Of a DNA stretch of 56,431 bases, positions 43,439-51,892 are shown piece after piece. Position numbers and translations under genes: made by a program. Below the pieces are notes generated by a model. That model did not search any database. It was not told where the DNA came from and saw only the letters and a program-made list of their open reading frames with translations. How positions within the stretch are numbered: position 1 is the first letter of the stretch; each line of letters opens with the position of its first letter. This stretch comes from Clostridiales bacterium (GTDB lineage: Bacteria; Bacillota; Clostridia; Saccharofermentanales; DTU023): positions 1-56,431 of the forward strand of contig SFGY01000009.1 in the NCBI GenBank assembly GCA_004556455.1, written 5' to 3'.

Positions 43439-43819
43439 CTATTTACAGAAATGCGAACAACGAGCATGTATAATGCCATTGTTATAGCCAAATACTCCTC
43501 CACAATAGTTCACAGCCAAGCATTTTTGGCATATTACTTCGGATACACTATGACTGGTTACTCTTAGTCCATCAATAGTTCTATTGTCAAGTATGCCCAA
43601 CTTTTCTCTTGTAAAATCATCAAACACACTACCATCATAGTCAATATACAATTTATTTGGTTTAATGTAAGGTGTTAGTGTACCTGCACATTTAGATTGT
43701 TGATTGAACATACTTAAGATATTGTGATAAATTCTCATCGCCTCAACTGGAATTGAAAAGGATATATCTTCAATACTACTTTCTAGCAGCTTTGAAATAG
43801 CAATAATCTCATCATTCAC
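43439..43819 (-). pseudogene. C-terminal SPASM-like part of a radical SAM peptide maturase
   Basis: A frame of 126 codons. It ends with a Cys-rich stretch 'CQKCLAVNYCGGVFGYNNG', then 'CSHFC', the pattern of a SPASM domain that holds extra iron-sulfur clusters. Before it, 'PYIKPNKLYIDYDGSVF' is the usual strand leading to SPASM. The radical SAM core with CxxxCxxC is missing and there is no ribosome site at the ATG, so the gene is N-terminally truncated. It lies after the ABC-2 transporter genes on the same strand. It probably once modified a peptide exported by them. Confidence 0.65.
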
Positions 43820-43847
43820 GAAAATAAGGCAAAATGCATCTGTTCAG

Positions 43848-44618
43848 TCACATATCTACCCTGTAGTGCCTGGCCGCATGACGGGATAACAATTTTGCTA
43901 TAGTCCATATAGGTACAGGAGCTGCGAACAAATATAGTACTTCAAACGAAAAGCGCTGCTTAATGATGATAGACGCTGGCACGGCACTAAAGAGAAAAGC
44001 AGGTATCAAGTAAATAAAAATGTTTCTGAGGAAAGGGCTAAAGATGCTGTCAGGCTTTTCTGCAATGGAGAATAGCTGTACGATGACCCCCTGCAGGGAT
44101 TCAATACGGATGCCATAGAAGAGGAAAGTATTGAGCAAGGTAAAAAAGGCGTACATACAAAATGAGGCAAACAGGATGGAGAGATAGTAGAGCATTTTCA
44201 AATAGGGGGCTGCCTCATTCAGTCGAATCAGAAATATATTTACAGAGATTAAGAAAGGCGTGCTGATCAGGGCTTTCAGATTAAAATTAAACAACAGTAT
44301 CACTCTCGTCGGACTAAACGGCATGAGCATGTAATGAAATATTTCGCCTGAGATAATTTTATCTCCATAAGCGGAGGTAGCCTCAGAAAAAAACACAGCA
44401 AAAAAATTATTGATAAGACTGTAAGTAGAAATATACAAGAGCATCTGTACACGGCTATAAGCATTTATGTTATCAAAACGCTGCATAAGCAGCAGGTAAG
44501 TGAGAAATAAAGAACCATATAAAGCGAGATCAGCAAAGAACCAGCTAATCGTGTCAGCCTTGTAACGCAGAGCTTTTAAGCTACCAAATTTAAACATGTT
44601 ACAGAAATTTTGTTTCAT
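43848..44618 (-). CDS. ABC-2 type permease, second subunit
   Basis: A 256-residue membrane protein with about six helices, of the ABC2_membrane_6 (PF06182) kind: 'ALRYKADTISWFFADLALYG' is the typical first helix and its lead-in, and 'SGEIFHYMLMPFSP' is characteristic. It overlaps the upstream permease gene by 4 bp (ATGA). With its partner and the ATPase it forms an exporter. AT-rich. Substrate unknown. Confidence 0.85.
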   Translation of the reverse strand: MKQNFCNMFKFGSLKALRYKADTISWFFADLALYGSLFLTYLLLMQRFDNINAYSRVQMLLYISTYSLINNFFAVFFSEATSAYGDKIISGEIFHYMLMPFSPTRVILLFNFNLKALISTPFLISVNIFLIRLNEAAPYLKMLYYLSILFASFCMYAFFTLLNTFLFYGIRIESLQGVIVQLFSIAEKPDSIFSPFLRNIFIYLIPAFLFSAVPASIIIKQRFSFEVLYLFAAPVPIWTIAKLLSRHAARHYRVDM

Positions 44619-45391
44619 ACAGAATACCCTTCAAACTTCTTCAGGCCGCTTTTCCACATGCTTAAGACAACAGTAATCAGCAGGACGCACCATAGCACAC
44701 CTACGCCTATTGTCTTCAGACTAACAAAAGTCGTATCATCCAGCACTGTGCTGGCAGGATAATAACTGACATAAGGAAAAGGCAGGAAAGCTAAAGAACG
44801 GTAAATATTCTCAGGTAATAACGACAGCGGAAAAAGCGCTCCTGAAAACAAGCTCAGGGCCAGGTTCTTTACAGCACTTAGCCCCCAGATTTCTGTCAAC
44901 CAGAATGCAGCAATACCTATAATGATTGAAAGACAATACCCGACTATTACGGATATGAGCAGCAGGGGTACAGCTTGGACCAAAGTCGATAAATTCTGTC
45001 TTCTGATAAGACTGAATATGATAAGAAAAGGAAAGTAAAAAATAGTTATCAGAAAAAATTTATTGATGATACTTTTCAAAAAATACTGCAAGAGGGTATT
45101 TTGGGGTGCAAGTAATTTATAGTTCAGACGAGAAGTACGAATATCCGAAGACAGTTCATTTTCTACATTGCTGAATGAGATTGTAAAAAGCATATTAGAC
45201 AGTAAAACATATTGAAGCAGAGCAAGCCGGTCAATGCTGGTCTCAGTTTCAGACAAGGCAAATAAAAAAATGCTATTAAAGATAACGGGTAATACGAGCT
45301 GCCCTATAAAGGTAATGGCAAAACGAGATCTATATTTAAAAATACTAATGAGCAGAACTCTCGTCTGACTCCTGATGTATCCCGGCCTCAT
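44615..45391 (-). CDS. ABC-2 type permease, first subunit
   Basis: A 258-residue membrane protein with about six helices and a 'FKYRSRFAITFIGQLVLPV' start typical of ABC-2 permeases in two-permease exporters. It overlaps both neighbours by 4 bp (ATGA), so the ATPase, this gene and the next permease are one unit. Low GC compared with the rest of the window. Confidence 0.85.
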   Translation of the reverse strand: MRPGYIRSQTRVLLISIFKYRSRFAITFIGQLVLPVIFNSIFLFALSETETSIDRLALLQYVLLSNMLFTISFSNVENELSSDIRTSRLNYKLLAPQNTLLQYFLKSIINKFFLITIFYFPFLIIFSLIRRQNLSTLVQAVPLLLISVIVGYCLSIIIGIAAFWLTEIWGLSAVKNLALSLFSGALFPLSLLPENIYRSLAFLPFPYVSYYPASTVLDDTTFVSLKTIGVGVLWCVLLITVVLSMWKSGLKKFEGYSV

Positions 45392-46335
45392 ATGGTCATT
45401 GCCTCAATCATACTTTCAAAATCCAACTTCTCAATCTTGAGTTTGCTGACTGGGCCTAAAGAATAGATGGCATTTAGCAAGTCATCTAGATCCTCATATG
45501 AACAATCTATCTGATAAGTCTTTTCGCCTGCTTTAGCAAGATGATAGTTTTTTAATAGTAATTTTTCTGCAGCAGGCTGCTTCTCCAGCTGAAAGGTGAT
45601 TTTCGTGTTCACTGCAAATTGTCTTGGCAGATTATCTAAATCGCCATAATATGCCTGAGTGCCATTCTTTAAAATAAATAAAGAATCACAAGTATCCTCA
45701 ATATCACGCAATTGGTGACTGGTAAGAATCATTGCGGCACCGCTTGACTTAACATAATCCACCAGAAAATGACGAATGGCTTTTGAGCTTACTGAGTCTA
45801 AGCCTATAGTGGGTTCATCCAGAAAGATAATTTCCGGACGGTGAAGAAAGGCCAGGCAAATCTCCCCCTTCATGCGTTGACCAAGAGAGAGCGTGCGTAC
45901 CTGCTTATTTAACAAATCGGAAGAAAGATTTAGCATTTCTCCCATCTGCATAAGCTGAGTACGAGCCTTTTGCCGACTTAAACCATAAATACCGGCATAC
46001 ATATCAGAAAGTTCTCTTATGCTCATGTCAGGGTCTAAGCGCCCCCGTGTCCCCATAAATAATGTCACCTTTTGTCGATAACTTAAGCATTTGTCGTAAG
46101 GGTTCAAACCATCAATTAGGATTTTCCCTTCCGGGCAATACATAACACCTGAAACGAGTTTGACCGTGGTGGTCTTTCCTGAGCCATTTGGACCAACCAG
46201 TCCCATAACACTACCCTTATTAACTTGAAACGATATGTCAGACAAAGCTTGTACGCTTTTCTTCTGACGCCTAAACAGGCCATGAGAAACGTAAAATTCA
46301 TATGCTTTACTTACATGATCGACAATAATTCTCAA
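45388..46335 (-). CDS. ABC-2 transporter ATP-binding protein
   Basis: A 315-residue ATPase. Walker A 'GLVGPNGSGKTTTVK', signature variant 'LSLGQRMKGE' and Walker B 'IIFLDEPTIGLD' are present, with a C-terminal extension (about 230-315) as in the NatA/daunorubicin-type branch. The start is TTG 46335, with AGGAGA 8 bp upstream. The next two genes overlap by 4 bp each. It is the first gene of the exporter unit. Confidence 0.9.
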   Translation of the reverse strand: MRIIVDHVSKAYEFYVSHGLFRRQKKSVQALSDISFQVNKGSVMGLVGPNGSGKTTTVKLVSGVMYCPEGKILIDGLNPYDKCLSYRQKVTLFMGTRGRLDPDMSIRELSDMYAGIYGLSRQKARTQLMQMGEMLNLSSDLLNKQVRTLSLGQRMKGEICLAFLHRPEIIFLDEPTIGLDSVSSKAIRHFLVDYVKSSGAAMILTSHQLRDIEDTCDSLFILKNGTQAYYGDLDNLPRQFAVNTKITFQLEKQPAAEKLLLKNYHLAKAGEKTYQIDCSYEDLDDLLNAIYSLGPVSKLKIEKLDFESMIEAMTI

Positions 46336-46601
46336 ATTCAGGTTCTCCTGGCAAAAGTTGCTGCGTCAAATATGTTTGTATCAATCGTTACTACCAAAGG
46401 ATATTTGAACATATATAATTATTTCTTTCAATCTCATTTGTCACGCTTTCGAACTCGTTTTTCATAACTGGCAGGAAAACATACGCCCCTTGCATCCTCC
46501 ACGCTGCGAAGCCGCTCTCAGCAAGTATACAGCCACTCTGAGCCGTGACCTTGCACTTGCTTTCAGTTATTCCGTGCGCGTAGGTGCAGCACATCGATCG
46601 T

Positions 46602-46787
46602 TTACGCCATGATTGCGTCCATAATCGTTTGAATGGAATTACAAGTATCCTCATAGGGCGAGAGTGACATCCGTTCCAGTAAGCGTTCGAGCATATAGTT
46701 CTGCATGACAAGCTGAGCCGAAATATGTTTTTCTTTTGCTTTATTCTTGATAAAGGCTTTCAATTGCATCGGATTATTTGTAATCAT
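46602..46787 (-). pseudogene. Internally deleted AbiEii toxin gene
   Basis: A 61-codon frame. The first 45 residues ('MITNNPMQLKAFIKNKAKEK' onward to 'MLERLLERMSLS') are the N-terminus of AbiEii nucleotidyltransferase toxins, which normally run to about 300 residues. The last 17 ('YEDTCNSIQTIMDAIMA') are the C-terminal tail also seen at 43204. So the centre, with the catalytic 'GG(x)DLD' region, is gone. The start overlaps the abiEi stop by 4 bp (ATGA). Confidence 0.75.
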
Positions 46788-47377
46788 AACAAAACCTCCA
46801 TATAGCGTAGTACCTTGGGCTTCACGCGTAGCTGTTCTGCGTACTGCATCAGACTGTGAATGTTTTTGTCCTTGGATGCCGCATAACGTTTCATGGCTTC
46901 AACAACAACCTGAACATCGCTTCCCTTACCACGTAGGATGTCACACAGCGTTCGTTCCAAATTGTAAACACGAATTGGATTTCCGGATGGGGATTCAATT
47001 TCAATTATGCCAAACTCGTAATTCTCCGGCACAACGCGCTTGACAATTAAATCCGCCTGTTTCAAGGACGGCGCGTTGTAACCCTTGGGAAAGGTCATCG
47101 TATATTTCGCTGGAGCCCGGTCTGAGTAACCCAGCAGATAAAGAGCGGTATCGTGTGAGTAGATCCCGCGCCCATACTTACGCTGTAAAAGATAAAAATC
47201 ATCCTCCCACGAGCTGTTCAGGACATAAAGGCCACGCCCAAATTGATATATTTCACCACTCTTGACAAGTTTCTGTAAAACACTGCGGTGCAGTCCAGCT
47301 TTCGTCACCTCTGCAGCAGTTATCGTTCCGTCCTCTGCAAGTTCCAGCAGTTCTTCGATTTTCTCTTCGGGGCTCAT
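46784..47377 (-). CDS. AbiEi-type antitoxin (transcriptional regulator)
   Basis: A 197-residue protein with an N-terminal winged helix ('ELAEDGTITAAEVTKAGLHR'; about 5-60) and the AbiEi antitoxin domain ('RGIYSHDTALYLLGYSDRAP', 'YNLERTLCDILRG'). In the type IV AbiE system it represses its own promoter and counters AbiEii. GAGGTGAG lies before ATG 47377. The gene looks intact although the toxin gene next to it is deleted. Two large palindromes upstream are its likely operators. Confidence 0.88.
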   Translation of the reverse strand: MSPEEKIEELLELAEDGTITAAEVTKAGLHRSVLQKLVKSGEIYQFGRGLYVLNSSWEDDFYLLQRKYGRGIYSHDTALYLLGYSDRAPAKYTMTFPKGYNAPSLKQADLIVKRVVPENYEFGIIEIESPSGNPIRVYNLERTLCDILRGKGSDVQVVVEAMKRYAASKDKNIHSLMQYAEQLRVKPKVLRYMEVLL

Positions 47378-47402
47378 GCATCTCACCTCGCAATTACAAC
47401 AA

Positions 47403-47429
47403 CACATTATAATTTATATAAATAATGTG
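47403..47429. promoter_or_regulatory. AbiEi operator 1
   Basis: CACATTAT (47403-47410) and ATAATGTG (47422-47429) form a 27-bp inverted repeat 26 bp upstream of the antitoxin start. AbiEi proteins are known to bind inverted repeats in their own promoter. Confidence 0.65.
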
Positions 47430-47456
47430 CTCTCGTCAGATCGTATCGGACAATGA

Positions 47457-47483
47457 CACATTAAATTATTAAAAAATAATGTG
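47457..47483. promoter_or_regulatory. AbiEi operator 2
   Basis: CACATTA (47457-47463) and TAATGTG (47477-47483) repeat the form of operator 1, again spanning 27 bp. The centres are 54 bp apart, about five helical turns, so two dimers could sit on the same DNA face. Confidence 0.65.
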
Positions 47484-47605
47484 TATTTGTCAATTACTTG
47501 GCTTTGTCTTGATCGCATCGCTTTGTTGGTTGCGTTGTGGCATTCACAGAAAATTCCGTATCATTTCTGTGTTGCCCTGAATATAAAATTTAGAATTAAA
47601 CCTTT

Positions 47606-49330
47606 TTAGTTTTGGAAAAATTTCACTTTGTTTTGCGCCAGTTCTTCGACGCGCTCCGTGTAATCCTGAAGGTCTTTGCTGTTATGCAGGCGCTCGACAC
47701 GACGTCCCCTGACTTTTTTGGAGGAGGAGCCGCTGCCCAGGCCAACGACGGAGATGCGGTCGGACATCATGCCAACATTGTAAATACAATTTTTGCCGGG
47801 GCGGGCGAAACCGGTGTTTTCGAGGCCGCCACGCACGTTCTTCTGGCGATAGAGATAGTAGGCCCGATAGCCCCCAGCTGCGAGCAGCTGTTCGGCCTTA
47901 GCTGCGGTTTCAGCAAAGGCGGGATCCGGAAAACGCAGGGGCAGAACCTCTTCGGCCATCTCTTCCTGCAGGCGCGAGCTGCGCTTGAGACTGAGGGTGT
48001 GCAGGGTCACAGCATCCGGCTCCAGCTTTAAGACTTCACGGACGCTGCTGAGAAAATCCTCATCGTTTTCTCCGGGAAGGCCGTGAATCAGATCCATGTT
48101 GATCTCATCAAAGCCGAGCGATCGGGCCAGACGAAAAACCTGACGCACCTGCTCAGCCGTGTGCTGACGACCAACACGGATGAGCGTCTCATTTTTCATG
48201 CTCTGAGGATTGATGCAGATACGATGGACACCGCAGTCCTTCATGATCTGTAGCTTTTTTTCACTCAGGGTATCCGGACGTCCGGCTTCCACGGTGATTT
48301 CAGCTTTTTCTTTCAGCGGAACTTCGCGCAGAAGGCTGTGCAGCACGCGCTCAAAATCCCCGTCCGGGAGCGCGGTCGGGGTGCCGCCGCCCATATAGAG
48401 GGCGCTCACTGGCGTGCGCAGAGTGCGGAAGACCGTCTCGCATTCGTGGATCATGGCCTCGGCATAGCGACCCAGCCAGGCTTCCTGACGGGTGGCATCG
48501 CGGGAGATAAAACTGCAGTAGGAACAGCGGCCAGGACAAAAGGGTACGCCCGCGTAGACCATAAGCTCATCTGCATTGAGGCCGCTGAGTATGCGCTCCT
48601 CTTCAAGCCCGCAGAGCAGGGCTTTTTCGGCTTTTTCGGGGCTCACGCCCCAGACATCCACCAGACGTTTACGGGCTTCTTCCCTATCCTCTGTCTGCTT
48701 CAATTCCTCCATGGCCACCTGGGTCGGACGAATGCCTGTAAGCGAACCCCAGGGCCAGCGTATGCCGCTCAGCTCAGAGAGGATAAAGTAAAGTTGGCGT
48801 TTGAGTTCCCGGCGGGCGAGCTGTGGCGGCACGAGGGCGCTTTGTTTGAGTCCGCTCCGCTCCTCTGCGGACGCAGGGAAGCTCTTTGTTTGGCTGGATC
48901 GGGGCGCATTGCCACAGCCCGTATCGGGCGTGCTGAGGGCTTCTTCGATGCGGCTGACCGTCTCTCCGTTACTGATTGCCGCGGTTTCAACGAGCACCGG
49001 CTCACCATTTTTCTGACCCCGCATCTCTTCTTTGGAGAGTTCCCGCGAAAGGCTGGAGATCAGGCTTAGGCTTTGAAGCGACTGCGACGCCTCAGTCCTA
49101 CACTCCTCTGATGTCTCCTCCGGAACAGACCCGCTCCCCTCACGGGCCACTGCCGGAGCGACCCTGCATCCTTCAAGCGCTTCCTCCGCCGCTCCCTGAA
49201 ATCTCCGAAGCAGCTGCAGTTGTGCTCCTTTTTCCGTCTCTTCTGAGTGCTCGGAGAAAAGGGCCAAAACATCGCGCAGGCCGGCGTATTCGTGGTGATG
49301 GATAAAGATAACAGGGATCGTTTGGCTCAT
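47606..49330 (-). CDS. hemZ: Radical SAM coproporphyrinogen dehydrogenase-like protein
   Basis: A 574-residue HemN-type radical SAM protein. The cluster motif is 'CPGRCSYCSF', followed by 'ALYMGGGTPTALP' and 'LIHGLPGENDEDF'. The N-terminal 'WGSLTGIRPTQ' stretch is specific to HemZ. It may oxidise coproporphyrinogen III without oxygen or act in other heme chemistry; the role is not proven in anaerobes. A non-family insert of about 120 residues (about 45-165), rich in E, S and A, is present. A ribosome site GAGAGG lies about 10 bp upstream. Confidence 0.9.
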   Translation of the reverse strand: MSQTIPVIFIHHHEYAGLRDVLALFSEHSEETEKGAQLQLLRRFQGAAEEALEGCRVAPAVAREGSGSVPEETSEECRTEASQSLQSLSLISSLSRELSKEEMRGQKNGEPVLVETAAISNGETVSRIEEALSTPDTGCGNAPRSSQTKSFPASAEERSGLKQSALVPPQLARRELKRQLYFILSELSGIRWPWGSLTGIRPTQVAMEELKQTEDREEARKRLVDVWGVSPEKAEKALLCGLEEERILSGLNADELMVYAGVPFCPGRCSYCSFISRDATRQEAWLGRYAEAMIHECETVFRTLRTPVSALYMGGGTPTALPDGDFERVLHSLLREVPLKEKAEITVEAGRPDTLSEKKLQIMKDCGVHRICINPQSMKNETLIRVGRQHTAEQVRQVFRLARSLGFDEINMDLIHGLPGENDEDFLSSVREVLKLEPDAVTLHTLSLKRSSRLQEEMAEEVLPLRFPDPAFAETAAKAEQLLAAGGYRAYYLYRQKNVRGGLENTGFARPGKNCIYNVGMMSDRISVVGLGSGSSSKKVRGRRVERLHNSKDLQDYTERVEELAQNKVKFFQN

Positions 49331-49445
49331 GTTGCGGCTGCCTCTCTTGCTAAGTTTCTAATTTCATTCCGTCTTGCTGTGAAGTCCTAAAAAACCGTGC
49401 TGGTCCGTAAGACTTTTGGAGCATTCAACACCGGTGTGTGCGACT

Positions 49446-49494
49446 TTCGACGCGCTCAGCGTCGAGACATGCGAATTTTTCGACGCGCTCAGCG
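49446..49494. repeat. 33-bp direct repeat past the DUF3810 stop codon
   Basis: TTCGACGCGCTCAGCG occurs at 49446-49461 and 49479-49494, 33 bp apart (11 codons). It lies in the same frame as the upstream gene, after its TGA. Confidence 0.7.
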
Positions 49495-49522
49495 CCGGGA
49501 TATGCAACTTTCTCCGGTGCGT

Positions 49523-50815
49523 TCATCTCGGCCTGGTTTCGCCGGTCTTCGCAGGGCTGATTTCTCTGCTTTCACCGGTCTGTGGAGGCTTACTCTCACC
49601 GGTCCGGGACGGGCTCGTTTCCACCGGCTGCTTTGGCGTCACTTTGTCGTCTCCACCTGCAGGCTGCTGCGGCAGCTCCTTGTTGCGGATAAAGAATTGC
49701 AGCAGTCGGACCGATTCGCTGTAGGCGGCCACCCCGGACTGGCCCTGACTTTTGAGAAAGCGGTCGTTGACGTCGCGAACCTTCTCCGCGAGCTTGCCCT
49801 GCCGGGACTGCCAAAAGGCGGAGCTTGCCGCCATATCACGACGGCAGGCAGGGCTCAGCGCACTCATGCTCTCCTGCCAGAGAGCCTCATCGCTTTGTTT
49901 TAATGCAGGCAGAAGCCGCTGCAGAGCGCCAAGTCTGGAAGAATACCGTAGCTCTGCATCCGGATGCTGACGGCCCAGCAAATAGGCCAGCGCCTCAGCT
50001 TCATCTTCGCGCGTATAGCCATTGGCATGGGCGAGTTCGTGCAAGGCGGTGGAAGCCCAGAGGGCCTTTGGTTGCTGGGTGTTGACCTGGGGTTCGACGA
50101 AGAAAGGGCTGTAGAAACCCGCAAGCCCCATGCGCGAGAGCAGCGGCGAGAGAGTGAGAGGCTTGGGCCGGGCCTGGACTGCCGGAGAAAAGAGCGGCTC
50201 CCAGCTGCCCAGCTGCGAAAAGGCCTGGGAACTTTTAACAAAACAGGAATAAGGACCCTTTTCTGTGCGAAATACCCCCTCCCTGTCTTCCGGCAAGTCT
50301 TTGCGCAGCTCGTTCATTTCACCGATCAGCACTTTGGCAGAACTTGCCAGATCCTCCGGGCGGGAGCTTAAATCCCCCGTGCTGAGCTTCAGTTTGACAG
50401 CGAGCGGCGGCCGTTTCTGCGGCAGCTGGTAAAAGAAAAGATAGAGATTCAACCCAAGAAGCACGGCCGTAGCGAGGCTGACCAGGCCACGCAGAAAGCG
50501 ACGGAGGCGTCGTCCCGGAAGGCGCAGGAGACGCAGAAAAGCGCGCAGAGCAAGGACGATCAAAAAGATGAGTCCCGCAAAAAAGCAGGCTTCCGTAAGG
50601 CTGAAAGGGATGAGCGCCACGCCTTTCGCCAGAAGTCCGGCCAGCGGAAGTTCTACCCGCAGGCAAAAAAGTTCAGCGAGACCGTTCTGCCAGCGGAAAA
50701 GAAAATCCAAAGCGTAAAGCAGCAGGGTCAGCGTCACTGTGAAGAGCGTAAAAGGCCGCAATAATATCGGTCTCGCTGCTTTTTTGAGATAGGCTTCCTG
50801 TGGAGCTCTTTTCAT
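49523..50815 (-). CDS. DUF3810 membrane metallopeptidase-like protein
   Basis: A 430-residue protein with two or three helices near the start (about 20-130), then a soluble part with 'ALHELAHANGYTREDEAEAL', a zinc-binding HExxH followed by the E of the DUF3810 family. The function is unknown; a peptidase role is inferred. The tail has four 'TGE' elements ('PSRTGESKPPQTGESRE') just before the stop. The frame stays open for 52 codons after the TGA, with an 11-codon repeat. No ribosome site is obvious. Overlaps none of its neighbours. Confidence 0.78.
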   Translation of the reverse strand: MKRAPQEAYLKKAARPILLRPFTLFTVTLTLLLYALDFLFRWQNGLAELFCLRVELPLAGLLAKGVALIPFSLTEACFFAGLIFLIVLALRAFLRLLRLPGRRLRRFLRGLVSLATAVLLGLNLYLFFYQLPQKRPPLAVKLKLSTGDLSSRPEDLASSAKVLIGEMNELRKDLPEDREGVFRTEKGPYSCFVKSSQAFSQLGSWEPLFSPAVQARPKPLTLSPLLSRMGLAGFYSPFFVEPQVNTQQPKALWASTALHELAHANGYTREDEAEALAYLLGRQHPDAELRYSSRLGALQRLLPALKQSDEALWQESMSALSPACRRDMAASSAFWQSRQGKLAEKVRDVNDRFLKSQGQSGVAAYSESVRLLQFFIRNKELPQQPAGGDDKVTPKQPVETSPSRTGESKPPQTGESREISPAKTGETRPR

Positions 50816-50851
50816 ATTTTTTTAATCGTTTCTCAGTCTTTTGTAACATTT

Positions 50852-51712
50852 TCAGCGGTTGAGCTGAGGGTCCATCTGACTTGCGACCATCATCAGGCCG
50901 AAGGCCTCCTTGTCACGGCGGAAGCTGTGGAAATCTCCGGGGTTGGACACGGTCGAGCGCCCACAGAAGAGGATTTGCTCCGCGGGAACGCCGTTTTGCA
51001 GCAGCGTGGCCACGATGACGAGGCCGAGGTCGACCAGAAACTTACCTTCAGTCTCCTTGCCGGGGAAGGGGCGCACGAGCTCCGCTTCTTCAAGTTCGGG
51101 AAAAGCCTTTGCAAAGGCCTCGGCCACATCCTCAGACACTTCAAAATCGTCGCGCCCGATGAAGGGTCCCACCGCGGCAAAAATATCCTGCGGGTCACTG
51201 CGATATGTCTTACGGAGACTTTCGACACCCTCCTCAGCGATGCGGTGGAGCGTACCACGCCAGCCCGAGTGGACATTGGCCTGCACCTCGTTGACCGGAT
51301 CAAAGAGCAGAATCGGGGCACAGTCACCAAAGCAGCTGCAGAGAACAAAATCTTTGCGCGAGCTGCAAAGGCCGTCGATGCCCGGCAATTTACGTCCCAA
51401 AGCACCCTCATTCTGCTCACCCAGACCCTCCTCATCAACCGGCAAGACAAGATTTGTGTGCTCCTGTGAGGGGTAGTAGACGGCACTGTGTGAAGGCATC
51501 AAAGAGAGCAGGCCAGCCCAGTCCGCTGCAAGCTCGGGGCTGTCCAGGCGATCTTTCAGCAGCAGGTTGCTGTCGATCGAGGAAAAGGCGTGGTAAAGGC
51601 CCAGGGAACGCAGGCGGGGAAAGAAAAAGAAGCGCTTCCCTTCCACCCTGCGCAGAGCAAATTTGTCCTGCCTGCGGGAGATTTCAAGAGCCTGCCGGGT
51701 AAGTTCTTTCAT
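50852..51712 (-). CDS. YfiH/laccase-domain protein (purine nucleoside phosphorylase family)
   Basis: A 286-residue protein of the YfiH/PgeF/LACC1 family. The zinc-site motifs are visible: 'FGDCAPILLFDP' (Cys), 'ANVHSGWRGTLHRIA' (His) and 'CGRSTVSNPGDFHSFRRD'. Family members act on purine nucleosides (adenosine deaminase and phosphorylase activities). ATG 51712 has AAGG about 9 bp upstream. It lies 37 bp before the DUF3810 gene and could be cotranscribed. Confidence 0.9.
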   Translation of the reverse strand: MKELTRQALEISRRQDKFALRRVEGKRFFFFPRLRSLGLYHAFSSIDSNLLLKDRLDSPELAADWAGLLSLMPSHSAVYYPSQEHTNLVLPVDEEGLGEQNEGALGRKLPGIDGLCSSRKDFVLCSCFGDCAPILLFDPVNEVQANVHSGWRGTLHRIAEEGVESLRKTYRSDPQDIFAAVGPFIGRDDFEVSEDVAEAFAKAFPELEEAELVRPFPGKETEGKFLVDLGLVIVATLLQNGVPAEQILFCGRSTVSNPGDFHSFRRDKEAFGLMMVASQMDPQLNR

Positions 51713-51892
51713 GCTTGCGGCCTTCTTTCCAAGGTAATTTCTTACCGGCTTTTTGTGCCGGATCTTCCTGCCTGACACAGGCCATGCTCCGGCAGCAGGC
51801 CAGGCCGTTTCTCCGCTCATAAAAACTTAAAGTCTCAGAGAAACAACCCGGGCCAGACTGCTGAAGCAAAGTAAGAAAAGCAAAATCCGGGA

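Noticed and set aside
46391..46465. 24-codon frame upstream of the ABC-2 genes as a peptide precursor
   Set aside because: No ribosome site and no sequence feature of a precursor peptide such as a Gly-Gly leader or Cys/Gly-rich core.
40162..47605. Prophage or transposon as source of the AT-rich island
   Set aside because: No integrase, transposase, phage gene or terminal inverted repeat is visible; only scars and direct repeats.
49430..49500. CRISPR-like repeats near the DUF3810 gene
   Set aside because: Only two exact 16-bp copies, 33 bp apart and in phase with codons. This is a coding-type tandem repeat, not a CRISPR array.
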